A model generated the notes under the pieces. The model saw nothing but the letters and a program-made list of their open reading frames with translations, was not told the DNA's origin and made no database searches. A stretch of 64,000 bases of DNA from Bacillus sp. Marseille-Q1617 (lineage in GTDB: Bacteria > Bacillota > Bacilli > Bacillales > Bacillaceae_B), in assembly GCF_903645295.1 (NCBI RefSeq), contig NZ_CAHJXM010000001.1, positions 1,613,501-1,677,500 of the forward strand, read 5' to 3'. The number at the start of each line of letters is the position of its first letter. The stretch's first letter is position 1. Below are positions 19,960-29,385 of the stretch, in pieces. The translations under genes and the position numbers were made by a program.

Positions 19960-20500
19960 AAGGGGGTCTTCAGGATTTAAAGGACAGTTGATGTTATACC
20001 CGTCGAGGTGTTTATGATCCTAATTTCAGGATTTACGTGCAACTTTTGAAAAATACAATCCACTTTCACCGAAATACGTGCAACTTGTCGAAAAATCTTT
20101 AGGCTGCACGGGCAAGGATGCGGGAGCCGCCGTCCTCGCCCTTCTGATGCCGCACTTCCCATCCGGTTCGTTTTATGCCACCTGCCTCTGAGCAAAGCCC
20201 TTCCACTTTTCTACCTGTCCAGCTTCAGTGGTCTGCTCCCGTTTGAAAATTAACCTTCGTCTTTTGAGGCAAAAAGCGCCTCTAAAGACGAAGAACATTT
20301 TTCAAAGGGAGCAAAACGCCCACTTCCGCATTTCTCGTTGTCCAGCTCAGGCGGCTAAAGACTCGAGACATAAGCCATGCCATCCCATAAGGCAAAAACC
20401 GCCTTTTAGGCTGCCTTGTCTTATGCTTGTCGTCTCTAAGCGAGCCGCCTCCGCTTTTCTACCTGTAAAGTATTTTTTCTTGAAACCTTTTAATTGAACT
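19960..20500. repeat. Repeat-rich intergenic segment between spoVM and rpmB
   Basis: This stretch holds a direct repeat of TACGTGCAACTT (20034 and 20075), then hairpin modules separated by a CTTCCRCTTTTCT box (20200, 20323, 20448), two of which are followed by TGTCCAGCT (20216, 20339). One hairpin pairs 20235-20270 with 20277-20312, another pairs AGGCGGCT (20349) with AGCCGCCT (20443). A smaller GC-rich hairpin lies at about 20110-20141. Short frames on both strands here have no homology that I recognise. The 44-base segment 20174-20217 recurs at 36565-36608 with 38 identical positions. Confidence 0.8.
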
Positions 20501-20501
20501 G

Positions 20502-20530
20502 TTGCATTATGGGAGCTTGTGTGATAAATT
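20502..20530 (+). promoter_or_regulatory. Candidate sigma-A promoter for rpmB
   Basis: TTGCAT (20502-20507) and TAAATT (20525-20530) are 17 bases apart, and TG one base before the -10 box makes it an extended -10. It lies about 80 bases upstream of rpmB. Confidence 0.45.
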
Positions 20531-20611
20531 ATTAAAGTATCTTTATGAAAAAAGCGAAATGTAGAACTGAAATGTAACTTCAGCTTCTTGTTAGTGAGGA
20601 GGGAATAGATT

Positions 20612-20800
20612 ATGGCAAAGAAATGCGTAGTAACAGGCCGTAAAGCTAGCGCTGGTAACGCTCGCTCTCACGCTATGAATGCGAACAAGCGTACTTGGGG
20701 TGCTAACCTGCAAAAAGTTCGTATTCTTGTGGACGGAAAACCTAAAAAAGTTTGGGTTTCTGCAAGAGCGTTGAAATCAGGTAAAGTCGAGCGTGTATAA
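20612..20800 (+). CDS. rpmB: 50S ribosomal protein L28
   Basis: L28 is a small structural protein of the large ribosomal subunit. The 62-residue product [15 protein letters not shown]... has the family core [19 protein letters not shown] and ends with [15 protein letters not shown]. Only one Cys is present, so it is of the form without a zinc-binding CxxC set. GAGGAGGG gives a strong ribosome-binding site. Terminators flank it, so it appears to be a single-gene transcript. Confidence 0.97.
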   Translation: MAKKCVVTGRKASAGNARSHAMNANKRTWGANLQKVRILVDGKPKKVWVSARALKSGKVERV

Positions 20801-20814
20801 TACTTAAAAATGAG

Positions 20815-20844
20815 GAGACGTCTTTCTAGAAGGGCGTCTTTTTT
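20815..20844 (+). terminator. Terminator after rpmB
   Basis: GACGTCTTTC and GAAGGGCGTC form a ten-pair stem with three G-T pairs, followed by TTTTTTC. Confidence 0.85.
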
Positions 20845-20890
20845 CTATTTATAAGTGTAAAGCGAAATAAATTGGAAAAAATGATAGATA

Positions 20891-20920
20891 TTGATGCAGA
20901 AATAGAGGATAGAATATACT
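20891..20920 (+). promoter_or_regulatory. Candidate sigma-A promoter for yloU-fakA
   Basis: TTGATG (20891-20896) and TATACT (20915-20920) are separated by 18 bases, about 75 bases upstream of the yloU start. Confidence 0.45.
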
Positions 20921-20994
20921 TTAGCTTTCATTAAGCGCATAGTTATAGTAAAATGTTTTTAGCCAAGCATGTATTTAAAGGGGGAGAACATTCC

Positions 20995-21357
20995 ATGTCC
21001 ATCGAATTAAAAACGCAGTACGGACAAATTGATATTACGAATGATGTCATTGCAATGATTGCTGGAGGTGCAGCGGTGGATTGCTACGGAATTGTTGGAA
21101 TGGCTTCAAAAAATCAAATTAAAGACGGTTTTACAGATATCTTACGTAAAGAAAACTTCACTCGCGGAGTGATTGTTCGTCAAGGTGATGAGGAAGTACA
21201 TATTGATATGTATATTATTGTGAGCTATGGTACAAAAATTTCTGAGATTGCTCATAACGTACAATCCAAGGTTAAATATACCCTTGATAAGACCGTCGGC
21301 TTGGCGGTAGATTCAGTAAATATTTTTGTGCAGGGGGTTCGAGTAACGAACCCGTAG
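20995..21357 (+). CDS. yloU: Asp23/Gls24-family protein YloU
   Basis: The 120-residue product MSIELKTQYGQIDITNDVIA... belongs to the Asp23/Gls24 family, whose members are linked to envelope stress and the membrane in Gram-positive bacteria. The central CYGIVGMASKNQIKDG and the C-terminal VDSVNIFVQGVRVTNP are nearly invariant with B. subtilis YloU. I use the ATG at 20995, preceded by AGGGGGAG; an in-frame 14-residue extension upstream is not conserved. It sits 15 bases upstream of fakA, a pairing kept across Firmicutes and suggesting a joint role in fatty acid metabolism, which is inference. Confidence 0.93.
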   Translation: MSIELKTQYGQIDITNDVIAMIAGGAAVDCYGIVGMASKNQIKDGFTDILRKENFTRGVIVRQGDEEVHIDMYIIVSYGTKISEIAHNVQSKVKYTLDKTVGLAVDSVNIFVQGVRVTNP

Positions 21358-21372
21358 TGAGGAGGAAGATTT

Positions 21373-23037
21373 GTGTCGATTACATCTTTGGAAGGAAAAC
21401 GTTTTGCCGAAATGGTCATCCAAGGCGCTGCTAAGCTGTCTGCTAATGCCCAGCTGGTTGACGCGTTGAACGTCTTTCCTGTTCCTGATGGTGATACTGG
21501 AACAAACATGAATTTATCAATGACTTCAGGTGCAAAAGAAGTTAGTCAGAATACCCAAGATCATATTGGGAATGTTGCTTCTGCACTTTCAAAAGGGTTA
21601 TTGATGGGAGCGAGAGGTAACTCAGGTGTTATCCTTTCCCAGTTGTTTAGAGGATTTGGGAAAGCAATTGAAGGGAAAAGCTCCTTAACAACTAAGGAAT
21701 TCGCCGATGCCCTGCAGTCAGGAGTGGAAACTGCTTATAAAGCTGTAATGAAACCTGTCGAAGGAACGATCTTGACGGTAGCCAAGGACGCAGCCAAAAA
21801 AGGCGTGAGTTCTGCACAAAAAGAGAGCGACTTTATAAAGGTGATGCAGGCGATTGTAAATGAAGCAAAGGCATCTTTGGATCGCACGCCTGATCTGCTT
21901 CCGGTATTGAAGGAAGTTGGAGTGGTGGATAGCGGCGGACAGGGGTTACTATTCGTCTATGAAGGTTTCCTGGCTGAATTGAAAGGTGAAAAAGTTTCTG
22001 AACAAGCGTCATTGCCTTCCATGAATGATCTTGTAAGTGCTGAACATCATAAGGCAGCCCAGGATTTCATGAGTACCGAAGATATTGAATTTGGCTATTG
22101 TACTGAATTCATGGTCAAATTTGAAGAAGATAAGCAGGCTTTTAATGAAGAGGATTTCCGCAATGATTTAAGTGAATTTGGTGATTCACTGCTGGTGATC
22201 AGCGATGATGAACTGGCAAAAGTACATATTCACTCTGAACAGCCGGGTAATGTTTTATCTTATGGACATAAATACGGAAGTCTCATCAATATTAAGATTG
22301 AAAATATGAGACAGCAGCACAGCAGCATCGTAGGTGAAACACATGCAGTCAAGGCGGAAGCTCCACCTGTTAAAAAGGAAGTGGACTTCGCCATCGTGAC
22401 GGTTGCCATGGGTGAAGGGATTTCAGACCTCTTCAAGAGCATCGGTGCGACTGCGGTGATCGAGGGCGGTCAGACGATGAACCCAAGCACCGAAGATATC
22501 GTGAAGGCTGTGGAAGAAGTGAATGCCAAGAAAGTCATCATCATGCCTAATAATAAAAATATTATCATGGCAGCGGAACAGGCCGCGGAAGTATTGGGTT
22601 CAGAAGTGGCTGTTGTCCCTACGAAGACTGTCCCTCAGGGGATGGCTGCATTACTTGCTTTCAATCCTGCCGCTTCTGTAGAAGATAATAAGAAGACGAT
22701 GAGCGAAGCGTCTCAGCACGTTAAGACAGGTCAGATCACCTATGCTGTGAGAGATACGAACATCGACGGAATGGCAATTTCGAAAGATGATTTCATGGGG
22801 ATCGCTGAAGGCAAGATTGTGATTGCAGAGAAGGATCGAGCGACTACAGCAAAAAGTCTATTGGACGAGATGCTTGATGAAGATTCCGAAATTCTTACCA
22901 TTTTATATGGTGAAGATGTAACTGAAGATGATGTAAATTCAATACAGGAATATGTAGAAGAAAACTATGAAGATGTGGAAGTGGAAGTTCATAACGGAAA
23001 ACAGCCACTTTACTCCTATATATTCTCAGTTGAATAA
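21373..23037 (+). CDS. fakA: Fatty acid kinase catalytic subunit FakA (YloV)
   Basis: FakA phosphorylates fatty acids held by FakB (DegV) proteins, giving acyl phosphate for phospholipid synthesis through PlsX and PlsY. The 554-residue protein has an N-terminal DhaL-type nucleotide-binding domain with FPVPDGDTGTNMNLSM (about residues 36-51) and RGNSGVILSQ, a middle domain, and a C-terminal DegV-like domain. The start is GTG, preceded by GTGAGGAGGAAG. No FakB gene is in the window; its product would link this gene with plsX further downstream. Confidence 0.94.
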   Translation: MSITSLEGKRFAEMVIQGAAKLSANAQLVDALNVFPVPDGDTGTNMNLSMTSGAKEVSQNTQDHIGNVASALSKGLLMGARGNSGVILSQLFRGFGKAIEGKSSLTTKEFADALQSGVETAYKAVMKPVEGTILTVAKDAAKKGVSSAQKESDFIKVMQAIVNEAKASLDRTPDLLPVLKEVGVVDSGGQGLLFVYEGFLAELKGEKVSEQASLPSMNDLVSAEHHKAAQDFMSTEDIEFGYCTEFMVKFEEDKQAFNEEDFRNDLSEFGDSLLVISDDELAKVHIHSEQPGNVLSYGHKYGSLINIKIENMRQQHSSIVGETHAVKAEAPPVKKEVDFAIVTVAMGEGISDLFKSIGATAVIEGGQTMNPSTEDIVKAVEEVNAKKVIIMPNNKNIIMAAEQAAEVLGSEVAVVPTKTVPQGMAALLAFNPAASVEDNKKTMSEASQHVKTGQITYAVRDTNIDGMAISKDDFMGIAEGKIVIAEKDRATTAKSLLDEMLDEDSEILTILYGEDVTEDDVNSIQEYVEENYEDVEVEVHNGKQPLYSYIFSVE

Positions 23038-23044
23038 AAGGATG

Positions 23045-23079
23045 AAGGGGACAGCGCTTAACATGCGCTTGTCCCCTTA
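23045..23079 (+). terminator. Hairpin after fakA
   Basis: AAGGGGACAGCGC pairs with GCGCTTGTCCCCTT around a short loop. The stem is strong but the downstream T run is poor, so termination is likely but not certain. Confidence 0.6.
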
Positions 23080-23082
23080 AAT

Positions 23083-23093
23083 TATGTTAGAAT
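23083..23093 (+). promoter_or_regulatory. Candidate extended -10 promoter for sdaAB
   Basis: TATGTTAGAAT gives TG one base before TAGAAT, an extended -10 element. No good -35 box is present. It lies about 40 bases upstream of sdaAB, directly after the fakA hairpin. Confidence 0.4.
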
Positions 23094-23131
23094 AAAAGTA
23101 GTTTGCTTGTTTAGACAGGGGGAAATCTACG

Positions 23132-23794
23132 ATGAAATACAAAAGTGTATTCGATATTATCGGTCCCGTGATGATTGGACCATCAAGCTCTCACACTGCG
23201 GGGGCCGCACGAATCGGGAGGATTGCACGAAACCTCTTCCGCCGTGAGCCTAAGTGGGTGACGATTTCGTTTTACGGCTCTTTCGCTAAAACGTATAAGG
23301 GTCATGGAACCGACGTTGCGATAATAGGGGGAATCCTTGATTATGATACGTTTGATGAACGAATCATCCATTCAATCGATCAGGCAAGGAAAAAAGGAAT
23401 CAGAGTAAAATTCCAGGAAGAGGATGCGGTTACGGACCACCCTAATACAGCCAGAATCCAAATGGGCGACGACCAGGGTGAATTGGAACTTGTCGGCATC
23501 TCCATTGGGGGAGGAAAGGTTGAAATCATTGAGTTAAATGGTTTTGAACTGAAGCTGTCAGGCCACCATCCTGCCATACTGGTCGTTCACGATGATCGAT
23601 TCGGTGCGATTGCATCTGTTTCAAATATATTGGCCAAACATCAGTTGAATATCGGTCATATGGATGTTTCCAGGAAGGAAAAAGGCAAGATGGCACTGAT
23701 GACGATCGAAGTGGATCAACCGATAGAGGAAGCCGTAATCGAAGAAATAACATCACTTCCAAATATCACACAGGTAACAAGGATTTCAGATTAA
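23132..23794 (+). CDS. sdaAB: L-serine dehydratase beta subunit
   Basis: With SdaAA this forms the iron-sulfur L-serine dehydratase that converts serine to pyruvate and ammonia. The 220-residue protein starts with FDIIGPVMIGPSSSHTAGA (about residues 7-25), the family's serine-binding SSSHTAG motif, and ends with an ACT domain (about 148-220), which in related proteins binds serine as a regulator. It is followed 51 bases later by sdaAA. Confidence 0.95.
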   Translation: MKYKSVFDIIGPVMIGPSSSHTAGAARIGRIARNLFRREPKWVTISFYGSFAKTYKGHGTDVAIIGGILDYDTFDERIIHSIDQARKKGIRVKFQEEDAVTDHPNTARIQMGDDQGELELVGISIGGGKVEIIELNGFELKLSGHHPAILVVHDDRFGAIASVSNILAKHQLNIGHMDVSRKEKGKMALMTIEVDQPIEEAVIEEITSLPNITQVTRISD

Positions 23795-23845
23795 GCTACT
23801 ATTTTTATGAGAACGTTTACATCACCATTGTGAGGGGGGTTCTAT

Positions 23846-24739
23846 ATGTTTAGAAATGTTGCCGAGTTAATAGAACTGGCTGAAAGTCAAAATAAAAAAA
23901 TATCGGATATCATGATCGAGCAGGAGATGGAGTTTACAGGTAAATCTTATGACGAAATCTATGCTCAAATGGAAAAAAACCTTGAGGTTATGGAGCAGGC
24001 AGTGGCGCGCGGCCTCGAAGGTGTAAAATCTCATTCTGGTTTGACAGGAGGAGACGCTGTTCTTTTGCAGAAATATATAGAAAAAGGCAAGTCATTATCA
24101 GGAGACACCATCTTGGATGCTGTCAGTAAAGCTGTAGCTACTAATGAAGTAAATGCAGCCATGGGAACGATTTGTGCAACGCCGACAGCGGGTTCTGCCG
24201 GGGTGGTTCCGGGAACCTTATTCGCCGTGAAAAATAAATTAAACCCTTCAAAAGATGAAATGGTCAGATTCTTATTTACGTCTGGTGCATTTGGCTTTGT
24301 CGTGGCAAATAATGCTTCGATCTCAGGCGCTGCAGGAGGATGTCAGGCTGAAGTGGGATCGGCAAGCGGGATGGCTGCGGCCGCTATTGTTGAAATGGCT
24401 GGAGGCACTCCAGGTCAATCAGCTGAGGCCATGGCCATTACATTGAAGAACATGCTCGGACTTGTATGCGACCCTGTCGCAGGATTAGTCGAAGTCCCAT
24501 GTGTAAAACGGAATGCGATGGGGGCGGCCAATGCAATGGTTGCGGCCGATATGGCACTGGCCGGGATCACAAGCAGGATTCCGTGTGATGAAGTGATTGA
24601 CGCTATGTATAAAATCGGTCAAACAATGCCTGTTGCCTTAAGGGAAACAGCACAAGGCGGTTTAGCCGCGACTCCTACGGGCAGGGAAATAGAAGCGAAA
24701 ATTTTCGGGGTTTCTCTGAATAAACGTGAAGATTCATAA
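23846..24739 (+). CDS. sdaAA: L-serine dehydratase alpha subunit
   Basis: This is the catalytic subunit of the two-part L-serine dehydratase and binds a 4Fe-4S cluster. The 297-residue protein has CATPTAGSAGVVPG (about residues 111-124) and CDPVAGLVEVPCVKRN near 210-225; these cysteines are the likely cluster ligands. The start follows TGTGAGGGGGG. The 3' end overlaps recG by 14 bases, so recG is probably translated from the same message. Confidence 0.95.
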   Translation: MFRNVAELIELAESQNKKISDIMIEQEMEFTGKSYDEIYAQMEKNLEVMEQAVARGLEGVKSHSGLTGGDAVLLQKYIEKGKSLSGDTILDAVSKAVATNEVNAAMGTICATPTAGSAGVVPGTLFAVKNKLNPSKDEMVRFLFTSGAFGFVVANNASISGAAGGCQAEVGSASGMAAAAIVEMAGGTPGQSAEAMAITLKNMLGLVCDPVAGLVEVPCVKRNAMGAANAMVAADMALAGITSRIPCDEVIDAMYKIGQTMPVALRETAQGGLAATPTGREIEAKIFGVSLNKREDS

Positions 24740-26777
24740 CGAAGAACCTACAATCCAGAACATAAAGGGGATTGGTGAGGAAACTGCTCTGCAGCTGAAT
24801 CAAATGGGGATACACAGTGTTCTGGATTTGTTGGAATATCTGCCTTATCGATACGAGGATTACAGGCTGAGAGATTTAGAGGAAGTCGCACACGATGAAA
24901 GAGTCACTGTCGAAGGGAAAGTCCATTCCGAACCTTCACTGATGTATTATGGAAGAAAGAAATCCCGGCTGACCGTCAGGATTCTGGTCGGGCGATATTT
25001 AATTCAAGCTGTGTTCTTCAATCAGCCTTACTTGAAAAAGAAGATCAATTTGCATGATACGGTAACAGTGACGGGTAAATGGGATAAGAACAGGCAGGTC
25101 ATAACAGCCCAGCATTTCCAGGCCGGCCCTCATAACAAAGAGGGTGATTTCGAACCGGTATATTCTTTGAAGGGGAATGTGAAGAATAATACCCTGAGAA
25201 AATTCATAAAAAAAGCTTTCACGGATTACCAGCACATTATCTCGGAAAATCTGCCTGCCGTCCTTCTTGATAAGTACAAATTGATGAAGCGCGAAGAAGC
25301 ACTTTACCAGCTGCATTTCCCTTCTTCCCCCTCTGATATGAAGCAGGCAAGGCGGAGATTCGTTTACGAAGAATTTTTATTGTTTCAGCTGAAAATGCAA
25401 GCGCTCCGGAAATTTGAAAGGGAACAATCATCAGGAATTCAGCAGCACTATGATGTTGAAAAAATAAAAGCATTCACGGATTCCCTCCCGTTTCCATTAA
25501 CAGGGGCACAAAAAAGAGTGGTGAATGAAATTTCATCCGATCTGAAGTCCCCTTTTCGAATGAACCGTCTTCTGCAAGGGGATGTAGGATCAGGAAAGAC
25601 CGTCGTCGCGGCCATCGCCTTGTTTTCGTCTGTTACAGCAGGGTATCAGGGGGCTCTCATGGTCCCGACTGAAATCTTAGCCGAGCAGCATGCAGAATCT
25701 CTTAGTGAGCTTTTATCCCCAGCCGGATTATCCGTCGCACTTCTCACCAGTTCTGTTAAAGGGAAGAGGCGAAAACTTCTTTTAGAGAAATTAAAAGAAG
25801 GAGAAATCGATATTTTGATCGGCACTCATGCGCTTATCCAGGAAGATGTCGAATTTAAATCATTGGGCTTGGTCGTAACCGATGAACAGCACCGTTTTGG
25901 TGTCAATCAAAGAAGAGTGCTAAGAGAAAAAGGGGAAAGCCCGGATGTTTTATTTATGACTGCCACTCCTATTCCGAGAACTCTTGCCATCACGGTTTTC
26001 GGTGAAATGGATGTGAGTATCATCGACGAGATGCCGGCGGGAAGAAAAGCGATTGAAACCTATTGGGCAAAAGCTGACATGCTTCCCCGTGTCTTGACGT
26101 TTATGGATAAAGAGCTTGATCAGGGAAGGCAGGCATATGTCATCTGCCCGTTAATCGAGGAATCCGACAAATTGGATGTCCAGAATGCGATTGATGTCTA
26201 TAATCAGCTTCTCGTATATTTTGAAGGCCGCTATAAAGTGGGCCTCATGCATGGCAGGCTTCATCCGGATGAAAAAGATGATGTAATGAGACAATTCAGT
26301 TCAAATGACCTTCAAGTCCTGGTATCAACTACAGTGGTAGAAGTCGGGGTCAATGTTCCAAATGCCACGTTTATGCTCATTTATGATGCTGAGAGATTCG
26401 GTTTATCTCAGCTGCATCAATTACGTGGACGTGTAGGACGGGGCGAGGACCAGTCTTATTGCATTTTATTAGCGGAACCGAAAACAGAGGTCGGTAAAGA
26501 ACGCATGAAAATCATGACCGAAACCAATGACGGCTTTGTGTTAAGTGAGAAGGACCTTGAACTGCGCGGACCAGGTGATTTCTTTGGTAAAAAACAAAGC
26601 GGTATGCCCGAATTCAAGGTAGCAGATATGGTTCATGATTATCGTGCATTGGAGGTTGCGAGGGATGATGCCTCTGCATTGATAAACTCCGAAGGCTTCT
26701 GGAAAGACGCGGACTGGAAAGAATTACGTTCATTCTTATCGGAATCGGGTGTGATGGAAGGTGAAAAGCTCGACTAG
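24726..26777 (+). CDS. recG: ATP-dependent DNA helicase RecG
   Basis: RecG remodels stalled forks and branched recombination intermediates. The 683-residue protein has an N-terminal wedge/OB domain (about residues 1-160), then a helicase core with GDVGSGKT, a DEQH box (TDEQHRFG), FMTATPIPRTLAI, and the RGRVGRG motif, and the C-terminal TRG region with GPGDFFGKKQSG. The start is GTG, inside sdaAA. A ribosome-binding site is not obvious, which fits coupling to sdaAA translation. Confidence 0.96.
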   Translation: MKIHNEEPTIQNIKGIGEETALQLNQMGIHSVLDLLEYLPYRYEDYRLRDLEEVAHDERVTVEGKVHSEPSLMYYGRKKSRLTVRILVGRYLIQAVFFNQPYLKKKINLHDTVTVTGKWDKNRQVITAQHFQAGPHNKEGDFEPVYSLKGNVKNNTLRKFIKKAFTDYQHIISENLPAVLLDKYKLMKREEALYQLHFPSSPSDMKQARRRFVYEEFLLFQLKMQALRKFEREQSSGIQQHYDVEKIKAFTDSLPFPLTGAQKRVVNEISSDLKSPFRMNRLLQGDVGSGKTVVAAIALFSSVTAGYQGALMVPTEILAEQHAESLSELLSPAGLSVALLTSSVKGKRRKLLLEKLKEGEIDILIGTHALIQEDVEFKSLGLVVTDEQHRFGVNQRRVLREKGESPDVLFMTATPIPRTLAITVFGEMDVSIIDEMPAGRKAIETYWAKADMLPRVLTFMDKELDQGRQAYVICPLIEESDKLDVQNAIDVYNQLLVYFEGRYKVGLMHGRLHPDEKDDVMRQFSSNDLQVLVSTTVVEVGVNVPNATFMLIYDAERFGLSQLHQLRGRVGRGEDQSYCILLAEPKTEVGKERMKIMTETNDGFVLSEKDLELRGPGDFFGKKQSGMPEFKVADMVHDYRALEVARDDASALINSEGFWKDADWKELRSFLSESGVMEGEKLD

Positions 26778-26779
26778 AA

Positions 26780-26818
26780 AGGCAGATTGTGAGATTATTT
26801 CTTGCAATCTGCTTTTTT
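26780..26818 (+). terminator. Terminator after recG
   Basis: GCAGATTG (26782-26789) pairs with CAATCTGC (26805-26812), followed by six T residues. Its 3' arm overlaps the -35 box of the fapR promoter. Confidence 0.88.
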
Positions 26819-26830
26819 AAATTATATACT
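26802..26830 (+). promoter_or_regulatory. Sigma-A promoter of the fapR operon
   Basis: TTGCAA (26802-26807) and TATACT (26825-26830) are spaced by exactly 17 bases. The FapR operator starts at the next base. Confidence 0.75.
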
Positions 26831-26855
26831 ACTATTAGTACCTAGTACTAATAGT
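26831..26855. promoter_or_regulatory. FapR operator
   Basis: Two perfect 11-base arms, ACTATTAGTAC and GTACTAATAGT, flank CTA. The core matches the known FapR site (TTAGTACCTnnTACTAA type). FapR bound here would block the start region until malonyl-CoA or malonyl-ACP releases it, giving autoregulation of fapR-plsX-fabD-fabG. Confidence 0.93.
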
Positions 26856-26870
26856 GGACGGTGTTGAATA

Positions 26871-27452
26871 ATGAGACTTTCAAAAAAAGAAAGACAAACG
26901 AACCTATTAGAAACGATAAAGGAAAACCCCTTTATTACCGATGAAGAATTGGCAGAGCGCTTTGGTGTCAGTGTACAAACAATACGCCTGGACCGAATGG
27001 AACTCTCGATTCCGGAGCTTCGTGAACGCATTAAAAACGTAGCCGAAAAATCATTTGAAGATGAAGTTAAATCGCTGCCGATTGAAGAGGTCATCGGTGA
27101 AATTATTGATATAGAGTTGGATGAAAGTGCAATATCTATTTTCGATGTCAAAGCTGAGCATGTTTTTGTGAGAAATAGAATTGCAAGGGGACATCATCTA
27201 TTTGCACAGGCTAATTCACTTGCAGTCGCTGTAATAAATGATGAACTGGCTTTAACGGCCAAGTCTACGATCCGCTTTACACATCCGGTAAAAGAAGGCG
27301 AAAGAGTAGTGGCGAAGGCCAAGGTGATACATAATAAAGGTGAAAGAGACCGAACGATGGTGGAGGTACATAGTTATGTCGGAGGCGAACTCGTGTTCAG
27401 AGGGGACTTCGAGATGTACCGCTCCAAAAAAACAGAAAAGGATGAATCATAG
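26871..27452 (+). CDS. fapR: Malonyl-CoA-responsive lipid synthesis repressor FapR
   Basis: FapR represses fatty acid and phospholipid genes and is released by malonyl-CoA. The 193-residue protein has an N-terminal DeoR-like helix-turn-helix ([19 protein letters not shown], about residues 24-42), a linker helix and a C-terminal hot-dog domain that binds the ligand ([17 protein letters not shown] near 103-119). Its own operator lies directly upstream. The ribosome-binding site (GGACGGTG) is weak, which would keep levels low. plsX starts at the base after the stop. Confidence 0.96.
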   Translation: MRLSKKERQTNLLETIKENPFITDEELAERFGVSVQTIRLDRMELSIPELRERIKNVAEKSFEDEVKSLPIEEVIGEIIDIELDESAISIFDVKAEHVFVRNRIARGHHLFAQANSLAVAVINDELALTAKSTIRFTHPVKEGERVVAKAKVIHNKGERDRTMVEVHSYVGGELVFRGDFEMYRSKKTEKDES

Positions 27453-28448
27453 ATGAAGTTAGCCGTTGATGCAATGGGCGGAGATCATGCTCCTAAAGAT
27501 ATTGTCCTTGGTGTAAAGAAAGCACTGTCAGAGTTTCATGATATAGAGGTTTTATTATATGGGGACGAAAATAAAATCAAAGAGTGGCTTCCTTCACATG
27601 GACGATTGACCATCGTCCATACAGATGAAGTGATCGAAGGCACTGATGAACCTGTGCGCGCTGTCAAGAGGAAGAAGAATTCTTCGATGGTATTGATGGC
27701 CCAGGCTGTGAAAAATGGTGAAGCAGATGCATGCATTTCTGCAGGGAATACAGGAGCACTGATGACAGCCGGCTTATTCATTGTGGGAAGAATAGATGGC
27801 ATAGAGCGCCCGGCTCTTGCTCCCACCCTTCCGACCCTTGACGGGAACGGCTTTTTGATGCTTGATTTAGGGGCAAATGTAGATGCAAAACCGGAACATT
27901 TGGTTCAATATGCGATCATGGGCAGTATTTACGCTGAAAGGGTAAGAGGAATAAAACAGCCTCGTGTCGGTTTATTGAATATCGGCACCGAAGACAAAAA
28001 GGGTAATGAGCTGACTAAGAAATCGTTCAGCCTTATGAAAGACGCTCCTGTGAATTTTATTGGGAATGTGGAGTCACGCGATTTATTGAATGGTGCAGCA
28101 GATGTCGTCGTCACGGACGGCTTCACGGGAAATATGGTATTAAAAACCATTGAAGGAACCGCGCTATCTATCTTTTCACTATTGAAAAAGACGCTCACAT
28201 CTTCTGTAAAGAACAAGATCGCAGCAGGCCTTGTGAAAAACGACTTAAAGGAATTGAAAGGCATGCTTGATTACACAGAATATGGAGGAGCGGGATTATT
28301 CGGATTGAAAGCACCTGTCATCAAAGCTCATGGATCATCCAATGACGTAGCTTTATACAATGCAATAAGACAGGCAAGAGAAATGGTAAAGAATGACGTA
28401 TCAACTACCATCAAGGAAGCTGTAAAAGGAGGAGATGCACATGAGTAA
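27453..28448 (+). CDS. plsX: Phosphate acyltransferase PlsX
   Basis: PlsX makes acyl phosphate from acyl-ACP, feeding PlsY for phosphatidic acid synthesis. The 331-residue protein starts [14 protein letters not shown] and has SAGNTGALM (about residues 94-102), [10 protein letters not shown] and [11 protein letters not shown] near 219-229, all typical. It is a peripheral membrane enzyme in Bacillus. It abuts fapR and overlaps fabD by eight bases. Confidence 0.97.
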   Translation: MKLAVDAMGGDHAPKDIVLGVKKALSEFHDIEVLLYGDENKIKEWLPSHGRLTIVHTDEVIEGTDEPVRAVKRKKNSSMVLMAQAVKNGEADACISAGNTGALMTAGLFIVGRIDGIERPALAPTLPTLDGNGFLMLDLGANVDAKPEHLVQYAIMGSIYAERVRGIKQPRVGLLNIGTEDKKGNELTKKSFSLMKDAPVNFIGNVESRDLLNGAADVVVTDGFTGNMVLKTIEGTALSIFSLLKKTLTSSVKNKIAAGLVKNDLKELKGMLDYTEYGGAGLFGLKAPVIKAHGSSNDVALYNAIRQAREMVKNDVSTTIKEAVKGGDAHE

Positions 28449-29385
28449 AATTGCATTTGTTTTCCCAGGTCAGGGTTCTCAGACAGTAGGAATGGGGAAA
28501 GAACTGGCAGATAAGTATAGTGAGGTTGCGGGCTATTTTAAAAAAGCTGACGAAAAACTTGGCACTGATCTATCTTCTATCATATTTGAAGGGCCTCAGG
28601 ATGAGTTAACGCAAACAACGAATGCTCAGCCTGCACTTTTAACCACGAGTGTGGCGATCCTGGAGAGATTGAAATCAGAAGGAATCCAGGCAGACTATAC
28701 GGCAGGTCACAGCCTCGGTGAATATTCTGCGTTGGTTGCAGCCGGCTCCCTTTCTTTCGAGGATGCTGTCTATGCTGTGAGAAAAAGAGGAGAACTCATG
28801 GAAGAAGCTGTTCCTAGTGGTGAAGGGACAATGGCAGCAGTCCTTGGGATGGACAGGGAAGCTCTAAAAGAGGTTACGGATGGAGTGACTGAAGAAGGTT
28901 ATCCAGTCGGGCTCGCAAATCTGAACTGTCCTGGGCAAATCGTGATTTCCGGTACCGTGAAGGGAGTGGAAGCCGCTTCAGAGCGTGCAAAAGAGGCAGG
29001 CGCAAAAAGAGTGATCCCCCTCCAAGTAAGCGGTCCTTTCCATTCACAATTAATGAAGCCTGCTGCAGAGAAATTCATTGAGATCCTGGATTCAATTCAA
29101 ATCAGTAATGCAGATGTACCTGTCATTGCAAATGTGACTGCTTTACCGGTTTCGGAAGCAGAAGAAATCAAGCGGCTGCTGATTGAACAGCTGTATTCTC
29201 CTGTACTATGGGAAGATACCGTGGAAAAACTTTTGGACCTCGGGGTCGAAACATTTATTGAAATAGGTTCGGGTAAAGTACTATCAGGTCTCATCAAAAA
29301 AGTGAACCGACGTGTGAAGACATTTGCGGTCCAAGATGAGGCTTCCTTGACTGAAGTGATTGAAAAGTTAAAGGAGGAAGCTTAA
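28441..29385 (+). CDS. fabD: Malonyl-CoA-ACP transacylase
   Basis: FabD moves malonyl groups from CoA to acyl carrier protein. The 314-residue protein has FVFPGQGSQ (residues 7-15), the active-site GHSLGE with Ser91, and the catalytic His in SGPFHSQLM near residue 200. I use the ATG at 28441: AAAGGAGGAG abuts an earlier in-frame ATG at 28435 with no spacing but is well placed for 28441. The fabG start follows the stop directly. Confidence 0.96.
   Translation: MSKIAFVFPGQGSQTVGMGKELADKYSEVAGYFKKADEKLGTDLSSIIFEGPQDELTQTTNAQPALLTTSVAILERLKSEGIQADYTAGHSLGEYSALVAAGSLSFEDAVYAVRKRGELMEEAVPSGEGTMAAVLGMDREALKEVTDGVTEEGYPVGLANLNCPGQIVISGTVKGVEAASERAKEAGAKRVIPLQVSGPFHSQLMKPAAEKFIEILDSIQISNADVPVIANVTALPVSEAEEIKRLLIEQLYSPVLWEDTVEKLLDLGVETFIEIGSGKVLSGLIKKVNRRVKTFAVQDEASLTEVIEKLKEEA

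Noticed and set aside
20228..20497. An 89-codon frame in the hairpin array
   Set aside because: It covers two inverted repeats and has no ribosome-binding site or homology.
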